Shown here: positions 9,289-19,833 of the stretch, in pieces
Layout: every line of letters starts with the position of its first letter
How positions within the stretch are numbered: position 1 is the stretch's first letter
Origin: Georgenia subflava
Lineage (GTDB): Bacteria > Actinomycetota > Actinomycetes > Actinomycetales > Actinomycetaceae
Length of the DNA: 64,000 nucleotides
Assembly: GCF_009193155.1 (NCBI RefSeq)
Contig: NZ_VUKD01000003.1
Location: 186,001 to 250,000, forward strand
Direction of reading: 5' to 3'
The notes under the pieces: model-generated
Database searches by the model: none
Seen by the model: only the letters and a program-made list of their open reading frames with translations
Told to the model about the DNA's origin: nothing
Position numbers and translations under genes: made by a program

Positions 9289-10970
9289 GACGGTGCGGGT
9301 CCCCCCAGAAGGCCGGCGAGCCACGACAGCGCGTCCGGGCTGGTCACGTGCAGGCGAAGCACCGGCCGGCCGAGCTCGGCGAGCACGCGGGCGTCGCCGG
9401 CGGCCTGCGCCGAGATCAGGGTGGTGAAGTCGAAGTCACGGCCGGGGATGTCCACGTGCGCGCGCGGCGACGCGGTGATCTGCAGGAACACCCCGACGGC
9501 CGGGCCGCCCTTGTGCAGCTGGCCGGTGGAGTGCAGGAAGCGCGGACCCCAGCCGAAGGTGACGGGACGACCCGTGCGCGCGGCCAGGCCGGCGCGGGTG
9601 TCGTCCAGGACGTCCGCCGCGCGGCCCTCGCGGTCGAGGTAGGCCATGACGGCGAGGTAGCCGTCCTCGCCGATCTCGGCGAGGAGCCGCTCGACCGCCT
9701 CGCCCACCGACGAGGCGCCGGTCAGGAGGCCCTTCGAGGCGCGCACCTCGACCCCGGAGTCGGTGAACGCGGGCGGCGGAGGCCCGGGCGTCTCGTCAAG
9801 CAGGGTCCGGGTGGCGGCCTTGGCGGCCTCCACGTCGGGCTGGTCGAACGGGTTGATGCCGAGCAGGCGCCCGGCGACCGCGACGGCGTGCTCCCACAGC
9901 AGCAGGGTGCCGCCGAGCGTGCCCGAGACGGTGACCTCGGTGGTCGCCGCGGCCGCCTCGTCGGCGTCGCTGTCGTCCTCGTCGGCGAGCGGGGTGAGCA
10001 GGACGGGCAGGACGTCCGGCGCCGGGCTGTCGAGCTCGGGCGCCCCGGTCTCGGCGACGACCGGCAGCAGCCCCGTCCCGGCCTTGCCGGTCGACTCGGC
10101 CACGAGCTGCTCGGCCCAGTCGCCGAGGTGGAACAGGCCTGATCCGGCGTCGACGATGACGACCTTGTCCCGCAGCGGCTCGGTGCCCCCCAGGGCCGCG
10201 CCGAGCACGAGGGCGGGGTTCGCCTCGGAGTCCTCGGCGAAGAACGGCGCGACGGCGGCCGCCTCCTCGAGCAGCTCCTCGACGTCCACCCCGGCCAGCG
10301 CGCTCGGCACGAGGCCGAACGCGCTGAGCGCGGAGAACCGTCCGCCGACCGTGGGGTCGGCCTCGAAGACCGCGCGGTAGCCGGCCTCCGCGGCCTGCTG
10401 CTGCAGTGGTGAGCCGGGGTCGGTGACCACGACCATCCGGCGCGCGGCGTCGATCCCGGCCGCGGTGAACGCGGCCTCGAACGTGCGGCGCTGGGAGTCG
10501 GTCTCCAGGGTGGTGCCGGACTTGGACGACACCACGACGACGGTGCTGCGCAGGTCGCCGTCGAGGGCCCGCCGCACCTGGCCGGGGTCGGTCCCGTCGA
10601 GGACGACGAGCTGGGCGCCGTGGGTGCCGGTGATGACCTCCGGCGCGAGGGACGACCCGCCCATGCCGCACAGGACGACCCGGTCGATGCCCTCGGCCAG
10701 CAGCTCGGCGCGCAGCCTCGCCAGCGGCTCGAGCAGCGACCGGGAGGTCTCGTGCAGGGCGGTCCAGCCCAGCCGCACCTCTGCCTCGGCCTGCGCGTCG
10801 GCGCCCCACAGCGTGGCGTCCTGCGCGCTCAGCCGGCTCGCGACCTTGTCGCTGACAAGAGTCGGCAGGTGCGTCCCGACGGCGCGGGCGGCGTCACCGG
10901 TCGCGCTGACCTCGATGACCGCGCCCTCCTCGGGCCCGGCCCACGCGATCGTCGCGGAGGGTGTGGTCAC
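9285..10970 (-). CDS. pgi: Glucose-6-phosphate isomerase
   Basis: 561 aa from a GTG overlapping the tal stop (GTGA). It interconverts glucose-6-phosphate and fructose-6-phosphate, joining glycolysis to the pentose phosphate branch. [12 protein letters not shown] and [10 protein letters not shown] are the sugar-phosphate-binding loops, and the C-terminal part carries [20 protein letters not shown]. This is the diverged actinobacterial PGI type encoded inside the tkt-opcA cluster rather than the long E. coli-type enzyme. Confidence 0.9.
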   Translation of the reverse strand: MTTPSATIAWAGPEEGAVIEVSATGDAARAVGTHLPTLVSDKVASRLSAQDATLWGADAQAEAEVRLGWTALHETSRSLLEPLARLRAELLAEGIDRVVLCGMGGSSLAPEVITGTHGAQLVVLDGTDPGQVRRALDGDLRSTVVVVSSKSGTTLETDSQRRTFEAAFTAAGIDAARRMVVVTDPGSPLQQQAAEAGYRAVFEADPTVGGRFSALSAFGLVPSALAGVDVEELLEEAAAVAPFFAEDSEANPALVLGAALGGTEPLRDKVVIVDAGSGLFHLGDWAEQLVAESTGKAGTGLLPVVAETGAPELDSPAPDVLPVLLTPLADEDDSDADEAAAATTEVTVSGTLGGTLLLWEHAVAVAGRLLGINPFDQPDVEAAKAATRTLLDETPGPPPPAFTDSGVEVRASKGLLTGASSVGEAVERLLAEIGEDGYLAVMAYLDREGRAADVLDDTRAGLAARTGRPVTFGWGPRFLHSTGQLHKGGPAVGVFLQITASPRAHVDIPGRDFDFTTLISAQAAGDARVLAELGRPVLRLHVTSPDALSWLAGLLGGPAPS

Positions 10971-12109
10971 TCGGCCGCCTTCTGCGTGGCGGTATCGCCC
11001 TTGAGCGCGGCGTCGACGGTCTCGACGAGCTCGGCCCAGCTCCTCTCGAACTTCACAACGCCCTCCTGCTCCAGGGTGTCGGTGACGTCGGTGTAGCTCA
11101 CGCCCAGACGCTCGAGGCTGTCGAGGACCTGGCGGGACTCCGCGTACGTGCCGTGCACCGTGTCGCCGCGCAGCTGGGCGTGGTCACCGGCGGCGAGCAG
11201 GGTCTTCTCCGGCATGGTGTTGACCACGCCGTCCACGACCAGCTCGTCGACGTACATCGTGTCCGGGTAGGCGGGGTCCTTGACACCGGTGGAGGCCCAC
11301 AGCGGACGCTGCGGGTGCGCGCCCGCGGCGGCGAGCTCCTCCCAGCGCGGGGTGGAGAAGATCTCCTCGTAGGCCTGGAAGGCCAGGCGGGCGTTGGCGA
11401 TGCCGGCCTTGCCCTTCAGCGCCTTCGCCTCGTCGGTCCCGATGGCGTCGAGCCGCTTGTCCACCTCGGTGTCGACGCGCGAGACGAAGAAGCTCGCCAC
11501 CGAGCGGATGGTGCTCAGGTCGATGCCGGCGCGGTGCGCCAGCTCCAGGCCGTCGAGGTAGGCCGCGGCCACCGCGCGGTAGCGGTCCAGGGAGAAGATC
11601 AGCGTCACGTTGATGCTGATGCCCTCGCTGATCGCCTGGGTGATCGCGGGCAGCCCCTCCATGGTGGCGGGGATCTTCACGAAGGCGTTCGGGCGGTCCA
11701 CGGTCGACCACAGCACCCGGGCCTGCTCGATCGTCTTCTCCGTGCTGTTGGCCAGGCGCGGGTCGACCTCGATGGACACGCGGCCGTCCTCGCCGCCGGT
11801 GGCCTCGTAGACGTCGGTGAACAGGTCGCAGGCGTGGCGGACGTCGTCGGTGGTGACGGTGATGACGGCGTCGTCGATGCTGGTGCCCTGCTCGGCGAGG
11901 TGCGCCATCTGCTTGTCGTAGGCGGAGCCCTCGGCGAGGGCGGCGGCGAAGATGGTGGGGTTGGTGGTCACGCCCACCACGTGGAGCTCCTTCGTGTGGG
12001 ACATGAGCTCCCCGCTGGTCAGGGCCTCGCGGGAGAGGTCGTCCAGCCAGATGGAGACGCCGTGCTCGCTGAGCTCGCGGAGCCGGTCGTTCGTGGTGCT
12101 CTCACTCAT
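10967..12109 (-). CDS. tal: Transaldolase
   Basis: 380 aa, transferring a dihydroxyacetone unit from sedoheptulose-7-phosphate to glyceraldehyde-3-phosphate. Motifs in order: [25 protein letters not shown] (the TNPxI signature, about residues 46-54), FVKIPAT with the Schiff-base Lys, [23 protein letters not shown], and the C-terminal [10 protein letters not shown]. It lies 49 nt downstream of tkt, and its start is preceded by GGAGC. Confidence 0.96.
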   Translation of the reverse strand: MSESTTNDRLRELSEHGVSIWLDDLSREALTSGELMSHTKELHVVGVTTNPTIFAAALAEGSAYDKQMAHLAEQGTSIDDAVITVTTDDVRHACDLFTDVYEATGGEDGRVSIEVDPRLANSTEKTIEQARVLWSTVDRPNAFVKIPATMEGLPAITQAISEGISINVTLIFSLDRYRAVAAAYLDGLELAHRAGIDLSTIRSVASFFVSRVDTEVDKRLDAIGTDEAKALKGKAGIANARLAFQAYEEIFSTPRWEELAAAGAHPQRPLWASTGVKDPAYPDTMYVDELVVDGVVNTMPEKTLLAAGDHAQLRGDTVHGTYAESRQVLDSLERLGVSYTDVTDTLEQEGVVKFERSWAELVETVDAALKGDTATQKAAE

Positions 12110-12158
12110 GGTTGCTGCTCCAGACGTGTCGGAAGGGTGGTGGGCGTGACCGTGGTCG

Positions 12159-14345
12159 TTACTTGGGCAGGTCGCCGGTGCCGGCCTGCGTAGGGACGTC
12201 CGTCGCGCCGGCGCCCCCGTCGTGCCCGGAGGCGGCGGCGATGGAGTCCTTGGCGGCGGCGGCGACGGCCTCGGCGGTGATCCCGAACTTCTCGAAGATC
12301 ACCTTGTAGTCGGCGGAGGCGCCGTAGTGCTCGAGCGAGATCGCCCGGCCGGCGTCTCCGATCAGGTGCTGCCAGCTCATCGCGATGCCGGCCTCGACCG
12401 AGACGCGGGCGCGGACGGCTGCGGGCAGGACCTGCTCGCGGTAGGCCTCGTCCTGCTCGGCGAACCACTCCTGGCTCGGCACGGAGACCACGCGCGCGTT
12501 CACGCCCTCGGCGGCGAGCTGCTCACGGGCCGCGAGGGCCAGCTGCACCTCGGAGCCGGTGGCCATGAGGATGACGTCCGGGGTGCCCCCGGCCGCCTCG
12601 GCGAGGATGTAGGCGCCCTTGAGCGTGCCCTCGGCGGAGGCGAGGGTCTCGCCGTCGGCCGCGCCGGTGCCGCGCTCGGGGTTCGGCACGTCCTGACGGG
12701 TCAGGACGATGCCGGCCGGGCGGTCGGTGCGCTCGAGGATGCCGCGCCAGGCGTAGGCGGTCTCGGCGGCGTCGGCGGGTCGGACGACGTCGAGGCCCGG
12801 GATGGCACGCAGCGCGGTCAGGTGCTCGACGGGCTGGTGCGTCGGGCCGTCCTCGCCGAGGCCGATCGAGTCGTGTGTCCACACGAACGTGGCCGGGGCC
12901 CCCATGATGGCGGCGAGCCGCACGGCGGGGCGCATGTAGTCGGAGAAGGTGAGGAAGGTGCCGCCGTAGGGGCGGGTGAGGCCGTGCAGCGTGATCCCGT
13001 TGAGGATCGAGCCCATGGCGTGCTCACGGATGCCGAAGTGCAGCGTGCGGCCGTACTCGTTGCCCGGGAACATCTTGCTCGAGCGCTCCACCGGCAGGAA
13101 GGAGGGCTCGCCCTTCATCGTCGTGTTGTTCGAGCCGGCGAGGTCGGCGGAGCCGCCCCAGAGCTCGGGCAGGGGGTCGGCCAGCGCGGACAGCACCTCG
13201 CCGGAGGCCTTGCGGGTCGAGACCGCCTTGCCGCCCTCGAAGGTGGGCAGGGACTCCGTCCACCCCTCGGGGAGGGCGCGCTCGCGCAGCCGGTCCAACA
13301 GGGCTGCACCCTCGGGCGAAGCGGTGCGCCACGCGGAGTACGCCTGGTCCCAGCCGTCCCGGGCGGCAGCGGCTCGGGCCTTGGCGTTCTCGCGGGTGTG
13401 GCTGAGGACCTCGTCGGTGATCTCGAAGGTCTTCTCCGGGTCGAAGCCGAGGATCTCCTTGACGGCTCGGACCTCGTCGTCGCCCAGGGCCGAGCCATGG
13501 ATCGCACCGGTGTTCTGCTTGGTGGGCGCGGGCCAGCCGATGATGGTGCGCAGGGAGATGATCGAGGGCTTGCCGGTCTCGGCCTTGGCGGCCTGGATCG
13601 CGGCCCAGAGGGCGTCGACGTCCTCGGAGTACTCGCCGCCGCCGTGGGTCCAGTCCACCCGCTGGGTGTGCCAGCCGTAGGCCTCGTAGCGGGCGAGGAC
13701 GTCCTCGGTGAAGGCGATGTTGGTGTCGTCCTCGATGGAGATCTCGTTGTCGTCGTAGATGACGACGAGGTTCCCCAGCTCCTGGGTGCCGGCGAGCGAG
13801 GAGGCCTCGCCGGAGACGCCCTCCTGCAGGTCGCCGTCGGAGGCGATGACGTAGATGTGGTGGTCGAACGGGCTGGTCCCGGCCGCTGCGTTCGGGTCGA
13901 GCAGTCCGCGCTCCTTACGGGTGGCGTAAGCCATGCCGACGGCGGAGGCGATGCCCTGGCCGAGCGGTCCGGTGGTGACCTCCACGCCGGTGGTGTGGCG
14001 GTACTCCGGGTGCCCGGGGGTCTTCGAGCCCCACGTGCGCAGCGCGGCGATGTCCTCGAGCTCGAGCCCGATGCCCGCGAGGTAGAGCTGGATGTACTGG
14101 GTGAGCGAGGAGTGCCCGGCCGAGAGGACGAACCGGTCGCGGCCCAGCCACTGGTCGTCGGCCGGGTCCAGACGCATGACCTTCTGGTAGAGCATGTATG
14201 CGGCGGGCGCGAGCGACATGGCGGTGCCGGGGTGCCCGTTGCCGACCTTCTGGACGGCGTCGGCGGCAAGCACGCGGACGGTGTCCACCGCGCGCCGGTC
14301 GAGGTCGGACCACTCCAGGGCGGGGGTGGCGGGCGTTGAGTTCAC
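12159..14345 (-). CDS. tkt: Transketolase
   Basis: 728 aa from a GTG at 14345 with CGAGGA upstream; residues before it in the open frame have no family similarity. It transfers two-carbon units with thiamine diphosphate. [13 protein letters not shown] near the N-terminus, [13 protein letters not shown] (the GDG cofactor motif, about residue 165), the [15 protein letters not shown] entry to the pyrimidine domain, [14 protein letters not shown] and [15 protein letters not shown] are all intact. It is the first gene of the minus-strand pentose phosphate operon, divergent from ctaB across 292 nt. Confidence 0.96.
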   Translation of the reverse strand: MNSTPATPALEWSDLDRRAVDTVRVLAADAVQKVGNGHPGTAMSLAPAAYMLYQKVMRLDPADDQWLGRDRFVLSAGHSSLTQYIQLYLAGIGLELEDIAALRTWGSKTPGHPEYRHTTGVEVTTGPLGQGIASAVGMAYATRKERGLLDPNAAAGTSPFDHHIYVIASDGDLQEGVSGEASSLAGTQELGNLVVIYDDNEISIEDDTNIAFTEDVLARYEAYGWHTQRVDWTHGGGEYSEDVDALWAAIQAAKAETGKPSIISLRTIIGWPAPTKQNTGAIHGSALGDDEVRAVKEILGFDPEKTFEITDEVLSHTRENAKARAAAARDGWDQAYSAWRTASPEGAALLDRLRERALPEGWTESLPTFEGGKAVSTRKASGEVLSALADPLPELWGGSADLAGSNNTTMKGEPSFLPVERSSKMFPGNEYGRTLHFGIREHAMGSILNGITLHGLTRPYGGTFLTFSDYMRPAVRLAAIMGAPATFVWTHDSIGLGEDGPTHQPVEHLTALRAIPGLDVVRPADAAETAYAWRGILERTDRPAGIVLTRQDVPNPERGTGAADGETLASAEGTLKGAYILAEAAGGTPDVILMATGSEVQLALAAREQLAAEGVNARVVSVPSQEWFAEQDEAYREQVLPAAVRARVSVEAGIAMSWQHLIGDAGRAISLEHYGASADYKVIFEKFGITAEAVAAAAKDSIAAASGHDGGAGATDVPTQAGTGDLPK

Positions 14346-14598
14346 AAGTCCTCGTTTCCGTCCCGGTCCGCCCGGGACAATGTCGACCGTCGGCTCCACC
14401 GGTCGAGGTGACCGCGGGCAGCGCGTAATACTGTGCGACCTTACCGCCGGGCACGCGACCCGGCAGGCGGGGTCCATTTGTTGCCGCGGGCCGGCGATCT
14501 GTAGCCAGGACCACGGCGAGGAGTTCCGTCCGGACGGGCGGGTCCACGTACGATGGAAGGCGGACGGAGCGGCGAATGTTCCGCCCTCCCAGCGGTCC

Positions 14599-14612
14599 GT
14601 GACCGACGTCAC
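14599..14612. promoter_or_regulatory. Candidate CRP/GlxR-like half-conserved palindrome
   Basis: GTGACCGACGTCAC keeps the GTGA-N6-TCAC core of the CRP/GlxR motif but is flanked by C and G rather than T and A. It lies 25 nt before the ctaB start, in the tkt-ctaB divergent region (14346-14637). That region has no gene; a TAATAC stretch (14426-14431) and TACGAT (14549-14554) are the only -10-like hexamers I noticed. Confidence 0.3.
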
Positions 14613-14637
14613 GGGCAGATCAGGAGCGACGATCCAC

Positions 14638-15702
14638 GTGCACAGCGCCCACCCGGCCGCCGACCGGCCGCTCGAGCAGGCCGCCGCCGCCCACCCGCAG
14701 GGGCACCCGGAGCCGGCGCGTGAGGCGGGCAGCGCACGTGCGGCGGAGGCAGCGGGGTCGCTGGACCCGCAGGCGGCCGCGGCCGGGCCGCTGCACCCGC
14801 AGGCGGCGGCGACGCCCACGGCGCGGTCGAAGTTCTGGGCGTATGTGGCACTGACCAAGCCGCGCATCATCGAGCTCCTGCTCGTCACCACCATTCCGAC
14901 GATGATCCTGGCGGCCGACGGGTGGCCCGGCACCTGGCTGCTGCTCGCGACGCTCGTCGGCGGCTCCTTCGCCGCCGGCTCCGCCAACGCGTTCAACATG
15001 TACCTGGACCGGGACATCGACCGGGTGATGAACCGGACCAAGCAGCGGCCGCTGGTGACCGGCGAGCTGCGGGACACCCAGGCGCTCGTCTTCGCCGCCG
15101 TCCTCGGGGCCGTGTCGATCCTGTGGTTCGGCCTTCTCGTCAACTGGGCGTCGGCCGGCCTGACGCTCGCCGCGATCCTGCTCTACGTCGTCTTCTACAC
15201 GATCCTGCTCAAGCGTCGGACCTCCCAGAACATCGTCTGGGGCGGTGCGGCCGGCTGCATGCCGGTGCTCATCGGCTGGTCGGCGGTGACGGGCACCGTC
15301 GGCTGGGCACCGCTCGTGCTCTTCCTCATCATCTTTTTCTGGACGCCGCCCCACTACTGGCCGCTATCGATGAAGTTCAAGAACGACTACGCCCGCGCCG
15401 GGGTGCCGATGCTGCCGGTCGTCGCCGACGACGTGCGCGTCGGCCGGCAGATCCTGGTCTACTCCGCCGCGATGGTCGCGGCCACGCTGGCCCTGGTCCC
15501 GGTGGCCGGCATGGGCTGGCTCTACACGGTCGCGGCCGTCGCCGCCGGCGCGTGGTTCCTCTGGTCCTGCGTGCAGCTCTACCGCCGCGCCCTGCACCCC
15601 GAGCGGGGCAAGCTCGCGGCGATGAAGGTCTTCCACGGCTCGATCACGTACCTGACGGTGGTCTTCGTCGCGGTGGCGGTCGATCCCTTCCTGCCCTTCT
15701 GA
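14638..15702 (+). CDS. ctaB: Protoheme IX farnesyltransferase (heme O synthase)
   Basis: 354 aa from a GTG at 14638 with AGGAG (14622-14626) upstream. It farnesylates heme b to heme O for cytochrome oxidase and is a polytopic UbiA-family membrane enzyme. The first 60 residues are an Ala/His/Pro-rich cytosolic extension with three short QAAA-type repeats. The core starts at [39 protein letters not shown] is the first Asp-rich prenyl-diphosphate site and [20 protein letters not shown] the second conserved region. About eight hydrophobic segments follow. ctaB divergent from tkt is a common actinobacterial arrangement. Confidence 0.95.
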   Translation: MHSAHPAADRPLEQAAAAHPQGHPEPAREAGSARAAEAAGSLDPQAAAAGPLHPQAAATPTARSKFWAYVALTKPRIIELLLVTTIPTMILAADGWPGTWLLLATLVGGSFAAGSANAFNMYLDRDIDRVMNRTKQRPLVTGELRDTQALVFAAVLGAVSILWFGLLVNWASAGLTLAAILLYVVFYTILLKRRTSQNIVWGGAAGCMPVLIGWSAVTGTVGWAPLVLFLIIFFWTPPHYWPLSMKFKNDYARAGVPMLPVVADDVRVGRQILVYSAAMVAATLALVPVAGMGWLYTVAAVAAGAWFLWSCVQLYRRALHPERGKLAAMKVFHGSITYLTVVFVAVAVDPFLPF

Positions 15703-15723
15703 GCCGCGGGACACTGATCGACG

Positions 15724-16662
15724 ATGACGTCACGCACGGCGGCCGAACGCGCGCTGGGGGAGTACCTGGCGCACCTGGCGATCGAGCGCGGCGTCAGCGA
15801 GCACACCCTCGCCGCGTACCGGCGCGACCTCGACAGGTACTGCGCCTTCCTCGCCGGCCTGGGGCTGACCGAGCTCGAGCGCGTGGCCGAGGCCGACGTG
15901 CTCGCCTACGTCGAGGCGCTGCGCAGCGGCTCGGACGGGCGCTCGCCGCTCGCCGCCTCGTCCGCGGCGCGCGCCGTCACCGCCGTGCGCGGCTGGCACC
16001 GCTTCGCCCTGGAGGAGGGCACGACGACGGCGGACCCCTCGGCCGCCGTCCGGCCGCCCGCGTCGGCGAAGCGGCTGCCCAAGGCCGTCGCCGTGGAGCG
16101 CGTCGAGGCGCTGCTCGAGGCCGCGTCGCTGGGGGACGGGCCGGTCCCGCTGCGCGACCGCGCCCTGCTGGAGGTCCTGTACGGCACGGGTGCCCGGATC
16201 AGCGAGGCTGTCGGCCTGGCGGTGGACGACCTGGACCTCGACGGCGATGTGGCTGCCGTGCGTCTGTTCGGCAAGGGGCGCAAGGAACGGGTGGTCCCGG
16301 TGGGCCGGTACGCCGTCGAGGCGCTGGAGGCTTATCTCGTGCGCGGCCGGCCCGAGCTCGCCCGGGCCGGGCGCGGCAGCCCGGCCGTCTTCCTCAACAC
16401 GCGCGGCAACCCGCTGAGCCGGCAGAGCGCCTGGGCGGTCCTGCAGGCGGCGGCCGGTCGGGCCGGTCTGAGCGAGCACATCTCGCCGCACACCCTGCGC
16501 CACTCCTTCGCCACCCACCTGCTGGCCGGCGGCGCCGACGTGCGCGTGGTGCAGGAGCTCCTCGGGCATGCGTCCGTGACGACGACGCAGATCTACACCC
16601 AGGTCACGGTCCAGACGATGCGCGAGGTCTACGCCGCCGCGCACCCCCGCGCCCGGGCCTGA
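15724..16662 (+). CDS. xerD: Site-specific tyrosine recombinase XerD
   Basis: 312 aa. It resolves chromosome dimers at dif. The N-terminal SAM-like domain ([20 protein letters not shown]) precedes the catalytic domain with Arg in YGTGARISE (about residue 158), Lys in [20 protein letters not shown] (His-x-x-Arg), the LGHAS histidine and the nucleophile Tyr in QIYTQVT near residue 290. Length and motifs fit XerC/XerD. XerD is preferred because it stands before the ParA-scpA-scpB group, its usual actinobacterial place. I see no sign that it belongs to a mobile element. Confidence 0.93.
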   Translation: MTSRTAAERALGEYLAHLAIERGVSEHTLAAYRRDLDRYCAFLAGLGLTELERVAEADVLAYVEALRSGSDGRSPLAASSAARAVTAVRGWHRFALEEGTTTADPSAAVRPPASAKRLPKAVAVERVEALLEAASLGDGPVPLRDRALLEVLYGTGARISEAVGLAVDDLDLDGDVAAVRLFGKGRKERVVPVGRYAVEALEAYLVRGRPELARAGRGSPAVFLNTRGNPLSRQSAWAVLQAAAGRAGLSEHISPHTLRHSFATHLLAGGADVRVVQELLGHASVTTTQIYTQVTVQTMREVYAAAHPRARA

Positions 16663-16783
16663 GAGCCCCGCGCCTGGCGGGCAGGCGACCGGCCACGGCG
16701 CGCCGGGACCGGCGTCGTGGAGCGCGCGAGGCTGCCCGCGCTGTGCCCGATCCGGTCGAGGGGCGTCGGCCCCGGCGCGGGGG

Positions 16784-16789
16784 TACGGT
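16784..16789 (+). promoter_or_regulatory. -10 hexamer of a probable leaderless promoter
   Basis: TACGGT, then 7 nt, then the ATG at 16797; no Shine-Dalgarno is present. The spacing fits transcription starting at or next to the start codon. Confidence 0.5.
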
Positions 16790-16796
16790 CGGCCAC

Positions 16797-17087
16797 ATGC
16801 CGCCCACCGAGGTGCCGAGCGAGGGACTGGCGCCGGCGCACGACCTCCTTCCCGGGAACGAGCTCGTCTGGCCTGTCGTGGCCGTCATCGCCGTCGCCCT
16901 CGCGGTCGTCGCGCTCGTCCACGTGGGCCGGGAGCGGCAGAAGCTGGGCCCTCTCGCCGTGCTGTGGGTGGTCATCGTCGTCGCGGCGCCGGTCGTCGGT
17001 CCGCTGCTGTACCTCTTCACGCGGCGTCGGGTGCGGCTCGTCCCGCTCGAGGCCGGCCCGGCGACGACGGCGCCCGAGTCCCCGTAG
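16797..17087 (+). CDS. PLDc_N-domain small membrane protein
   Basis: 96 aa. A hydrophobic helix (LVWPVVAVIAVALAVVALVHV, split by few charges), a short basic loop (GRERQKLGP), and a second helix (LAVLWVVIVVAAPVVGPLLYLF) followed by RRRV match the phospholipase D nuclease N-terminal (PLDc_N) domain, which often stands alone in actinobacterial membrane proteins. No enzymatic motif is present. Function unknown. It lies between xerD and the ParA gene and has its own probable leaderless promoter. Confidence 0.75.
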   Translation: MPPTEVPSEGLAPAHDLLPGNELVWPVVAVIAVALAVVALVHVGRERQKLGPLAVLWVVIVVAAPVVGPLLYLFTRRRVRLVPLEAGPATTAPESP

Positions 17088-17146
17088 ACGACGGGCGATC
17101 CTGCGCCACGCAGGGCGATGGTGTTGGGCGGCCGGACGGCGTCGAC

Positions 17147-17152
17147 TAGCGT
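17147..17152 (+). promoter_or_regulatory. Probable leaderless promoter of the ParA-scpAB unit
   Basis: TAGCGT, 6 nt, then GTG at 17159. TTGGGC at 17124-17129 lies 17 nt upstream as a possible -35. No Shine-Dalgarno is seen. Confidence 0.55.
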
Positions 17153-17158
17153 GGCGCC

Positions 17159-18031
17159 GTGAGCACCGAGCAACCAGGCCTGACCCGCGACGCCGCCGTG
17201 GGCACCGTCAGCGACGCGGTCGAGTTCCCGGTCCCCGCCCCGCTCGAGGGTCACGGGCCGGCCCGCATCATCGCCATGTGCAACCAGAAGGGCGGCGTCG
17301 GCAAGACGACGACGACCATCAACCTGGGTGCCGCCCTGGCCGAGTACGGCCGACGCGTGCTCATCGTGGACTTCGACCCGCAGGGCGCCGCCTCGGCGGG
17401 CCTGGGCATCAACGCCCACGAGCTCGACCGGACGATCTACAACCTCCTGATGGAGCCGCGCGGCGACGTGCGCGAGATCATCGAGGAGACGGCCGTCGAG
17501 GGCCTGGACGTCGTGCCCGCAAACATCGACCTCTCCGCCGCCGAGGTGCTGCTCGTCAACGAGGTGGCGCGCGAGCAGGCGCTGGCCCGTGTGCTGCGCC
17601 CTGTCCAGGACGACTACGACGTCATCCTCATCGACTGCCAGCCCTCGCTCGGCCTGCTCACGGTCAACGCCCTCACCGCGGCGCACGGCGTGATCATCCC
17701 GCTCGAGGCCGAGTTCTTCGCCCTGCGCGGCGTCGCCCTGCTCGTCGAGAGCATCGAGCGCGTCCAGGACCGGATCAACCCGCGTCTGCGCATCGACGGG
17801 ATCCTCGCGACCATGATCGACCTGCGCACGCTGCACTCGCGCGAGGTCATCGAGCGTGTGCGGGAGACCTTCGGCGAGAAGGTGTACGACACGATGATCT
17901 CCCGCACGGTGAAGTTCCCCGACGCCTCCGTGGCCACCGAGCCGATCACCACCTACGCGCCCAGCCACCCGGGCGCCGAGGCGTACCGGCGTCTGGCCCG
18001 TGAGCTCGTCGCCCGTGGCGATGCCGCCTGA
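17159..18031 (+). CDS. ParA/Soj-family partition ATPase
   Basis: 290 aa. The deviant Walker A MCNQKGGVGKTTTTINL is at about residues 40-56, with VDFDPQGAAS (Walker A') and the VILIDCQPSLG Walker B further on. The last part, EAYRRLARELV, is typical of chromosomal ParA-like proteins found next to scpA and scpB. No ParB or parS is visible here, so this is probably a second, scp-linked ParA rather than the origin-proximal Soj. It is the first gene of a likely ParA-scpA-scpB-rluB operon; the scpA start overlaps its end. Confidence 0.92.
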   Translation: MSTEQPGLTRDAAVGTVSDAVEFPVPAPLEGHGPARIIAMCNQKGGVGKTTTTINLGAALAEYGRRVLIVDFDPQGAASAGLGINAHELDRTIYNLLMEPRGDVREIIEETAVEGLDVVPANIDLSAAEVLLVNEVAREQALARVLRPVQDDYDVILIDCQPSLGLLTVNALTAAHGVIIPLEAEFFALRGVALLVESIERVQDRINPRLRIDGILATMIDLRTLHSREVIERVRETFGEKVYDTMISRTVKFPDASVATEPITTYAPSHPGAEAYRRLARELVARGDAA

Positions 18032-19121
18032 ACCAACCCTGCCCGCAGCGCCGGCCGCGGACGTCCCCACCCCCGACGGCGCCCCGCTCGACGTCTCGAC
18101 GCCCGACGGCGCACCACGCGACGGTGCGCCAAACGACGGCGCACCAGACGACGCTCGTACGCACGACGGCGCACCGCACGACGCTCGTACGCCCGACGCC
18201 GCCCCGGCCATCGCGCGGACGGGTGCGGGCACCTTCGCCGTCACCCTGACGAACTTCGAGGGTCCTTTCGACCTGCTGCTGTCGCTGATCAGCAAGCACC
18301 GCCTCGACATCACCGAGGTGGCGCTGGCCGAGGTCACCGACGAGTTCATCGCCCACATCTCCGGCCGGCCCGACTGGGACCTCGGCCAGGCGAGCGAGTT
18401 TCTGGTCATCGCCGCCACGCTCCTCGACCTCAAGGCCGCCCGGCTGCTCCCGCGGGGAGCCGTGGAGGACGACGACGACCTCGAGCTGCTCGAGGCCCGG
18501 GACCTCCTCTTCGCCCGGCTGCTGCAGTACCGCGCGTACAAGGAGGTCGCCGCCTACCTCGGGGAGGGGTGGGCGACCAACGCCCGCACCTTCCCGCGCA
18601 GCGTGCCCCTCGAGCCGCACCTCGCCGCGCTGCTGCCCGAGCTCGTGATCCGGGTCGGCCCGGACGAGCTCGCCCGGCTCGCCGCCGGCGCGCTCGCCCC
18701 GCGCCCCGGCGCACCCACCGTCGAGCTCACCCACCTGCACAACCCGGTGGTCCCGGTGCGCGAGCAGGCCGCGCTGCTGGTGGAGAAGCTGCGCCGCACG
18801 CGCAGCGCCACCTTCCGCGCCCTGACGGAGGACGCGACCTCCACCGCCGTCGTCGTCTCCCGGTTCCTGGCCCTGCTCGAGCTCTTCCGCGAGGGGGCGG
18901 TGGCGTTCGAGCAGGCCGAGGCACTCGGTGAGCTCACCATCCGCTGGTCCGGCGCCGAGGAGGGGGAGATCGCCGTCGGCGAGGAGTACGACGGCACCGC
19001 CCCCGTCGAGCCGGGTGCCGACCACGCGGTCGACGACACCGACCACGTGGTCGACGACACCGACCACGTGGTCGACGAGACAGACGCCGCCACCGCCGAG
19101 CACGAGGAGAACGATGACTGA
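18021..19121 (+). CDS. scpA: Segregation and condensation protein A
   Basis: 366 aa from the ATG at 18021; a GTG at 18000 would add 7 residues. ScpA is the kleisin that bridges SMC heads with ScpB. The kleisin N-domain starts at about residue 70 (FAVTLTNFEGPFDLLLSLIS, HRLDITEVAL), then LVIAATLLDLKAARLLP and a C-terminal winged-helix (FLALLELFREGAVAFEQAE). The first 65 residues are low complexity, built from DGAP and DARTPDGAP-like repeats, and the C-terminus carries three TDHVVDD-like acidic repeats; neither is part of the family core. It overlaps the ParA gene and scpB. Confidence 0.93.
   Translation: MPPEPTLPAAPAADVPTPDGAPLDVSTPDGAPRDGAPNDGAPDDARTHDGAPHDARTPDAAPAIARTGAGTFAVTLTNFEGPFDLLLSLISKHRLDITEVALAEVTDEFIAHISGRPDWDLGQASEFLVIAATLLDLKAARLLPRGAVEDDDDLELLEARDLLFARLLQYRAYKEVAAYLGEGWATNARTFPRSVPLEPHLAALLPELVIRVGPDELARLAAGALAPRPGAPTVELTHLHNPVVPVREQAALLVEKLRRTRSATFRALTEDATSTAVVVSRFLALLELFREGAVAFEQAEALGELTIRWSGAEEGEIAVGEEYDGTAPVEPGADHAVDDTDHVVDDTDHVVDETDAATAEHEENDD
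18074..18200 (+). repeat. Degenerate coding repeats in the 5' end of scpA
   Basis: GACGGCGCACC-like blocks recur, and ACGACGCTCGTACGC occurs perfectly at 18148-18162 and 18178-18192, 30 bp apart. The frame is kept, giving the Pro/Asp/Gly-Ala-rich tail of ScpA. Confidence 0.7.
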
Positions 19122-19833
19122 GCCACGCGACGAGGCAGTGGGTGACCACATGGCGTCCGGGCCACTCGACGAGGCGGTGGGCGACGAAATGCAGTCCGGG
19201 CCGCGGGCCGTGGCGGTGGGTGAGGACCTGCACTCCGGACCGCGCTACGAGCCGGTGCCCGACGACGTGCTGCCGGAGCAGCACCTCAGCGCCATCGAGG
19301 CGGTGCTCATGGTCGTCGACGAGCCGGTCCCGGCCACCGACCTCGCGAGCATCCTCGGCCTGCCCACGGGTCAGGTGCTCGAGCTGCTGGCCGAGCTCGC
19401 GGCGGACTACCGCGGCGAGCGCGGCTCCCGCGCACGCGGCTTCGAGCTGCGCGAGGTCGCCGGCGGGTGGCGCGTCTACTCGGCGCCCGTCCATGCCGAC
19501 GTCGTCGGCCGCTTCGTGCTCGACGGGCAGACCGCCCGGCTGACCCAGGCATCCCTGGAGACCCTCGCCGTCATCGCCTACCGCCAGCCGGTCTCACGCG
19601 GACGCATCGCCGCGATCCGCGGTGTCAACGTCGACGGGGTGGTCCGTACCCTGGTGGCGCGGGGCCTGATCGAGGAGGCGGGCCACGACGAGGAGGGTGG
19701 CGCCATGCGCTACCGCACCTCGCCCTACTTCCTCGAGCGGATGGGGCTGTCCTCCCTGGAGGATCTGCCGCCGCTCGCCCCCTACCTGCCCGAGATGGGC
19801 GCACTGGACGACGTCGACGGAGAGCTGAGATGA
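19114..19833 (+). CDS. scpB: Segregation and condensation protein B
   Basis: 239 aa from an ATG preceded by GAGGAGA and overlapping the scpA end by 8 nt. ScpB dimerises through winged helices and binds ScpA in the SMC complex. The first 45 residues contain three short DEAVGDxMxSGP-like repeats that are not part of the family. The core (HLSAIEAVLMVVDEPVPATD, GFELREVAGGWRVYS, LTQASLETLAVIAYRQPVSR, IRGVNVDGVVRTLVARGLI) is complete. The stop overlaps the rluB start (ATGA). Confidence 0.94.
   Translation: MTEPRDEAVGDHMASGPLDEAVGDEMQSGPRAVAVGEDLHSGPRYEPVPDDVLPEQHLSAIEAVLMVVDEPVPATDLASILGLPTGQVLELLAELAADYRGERGSRARGFELREVAGGWRVYSAPVHADVVGRFVLDGQTARLTQASLETLAVIAYRQPVSRGRIAAIRGVNVDGVVRTLVARGLIEEAGHDEEGGAMRYRTSPYFLERMGLSSLEDLPPLAPYLPEMGALDDVDGELR

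Noticed and set aside
14426-14431. TAATAC as a firm promoter for ctaB or tkt
   Set aside because: No matching -35 at a proper distance on either strand; kept only as a remark.
15724-19833. A mobile or plasmid-derived segment suggested by a tyrosine recombinase next to a ParA gene
   Set aside because: The order xerD-parA-scpA-scpB-rluB is conserved chromosomal gene order in actinobacteria; no attachment site, transposase or ParB is present.
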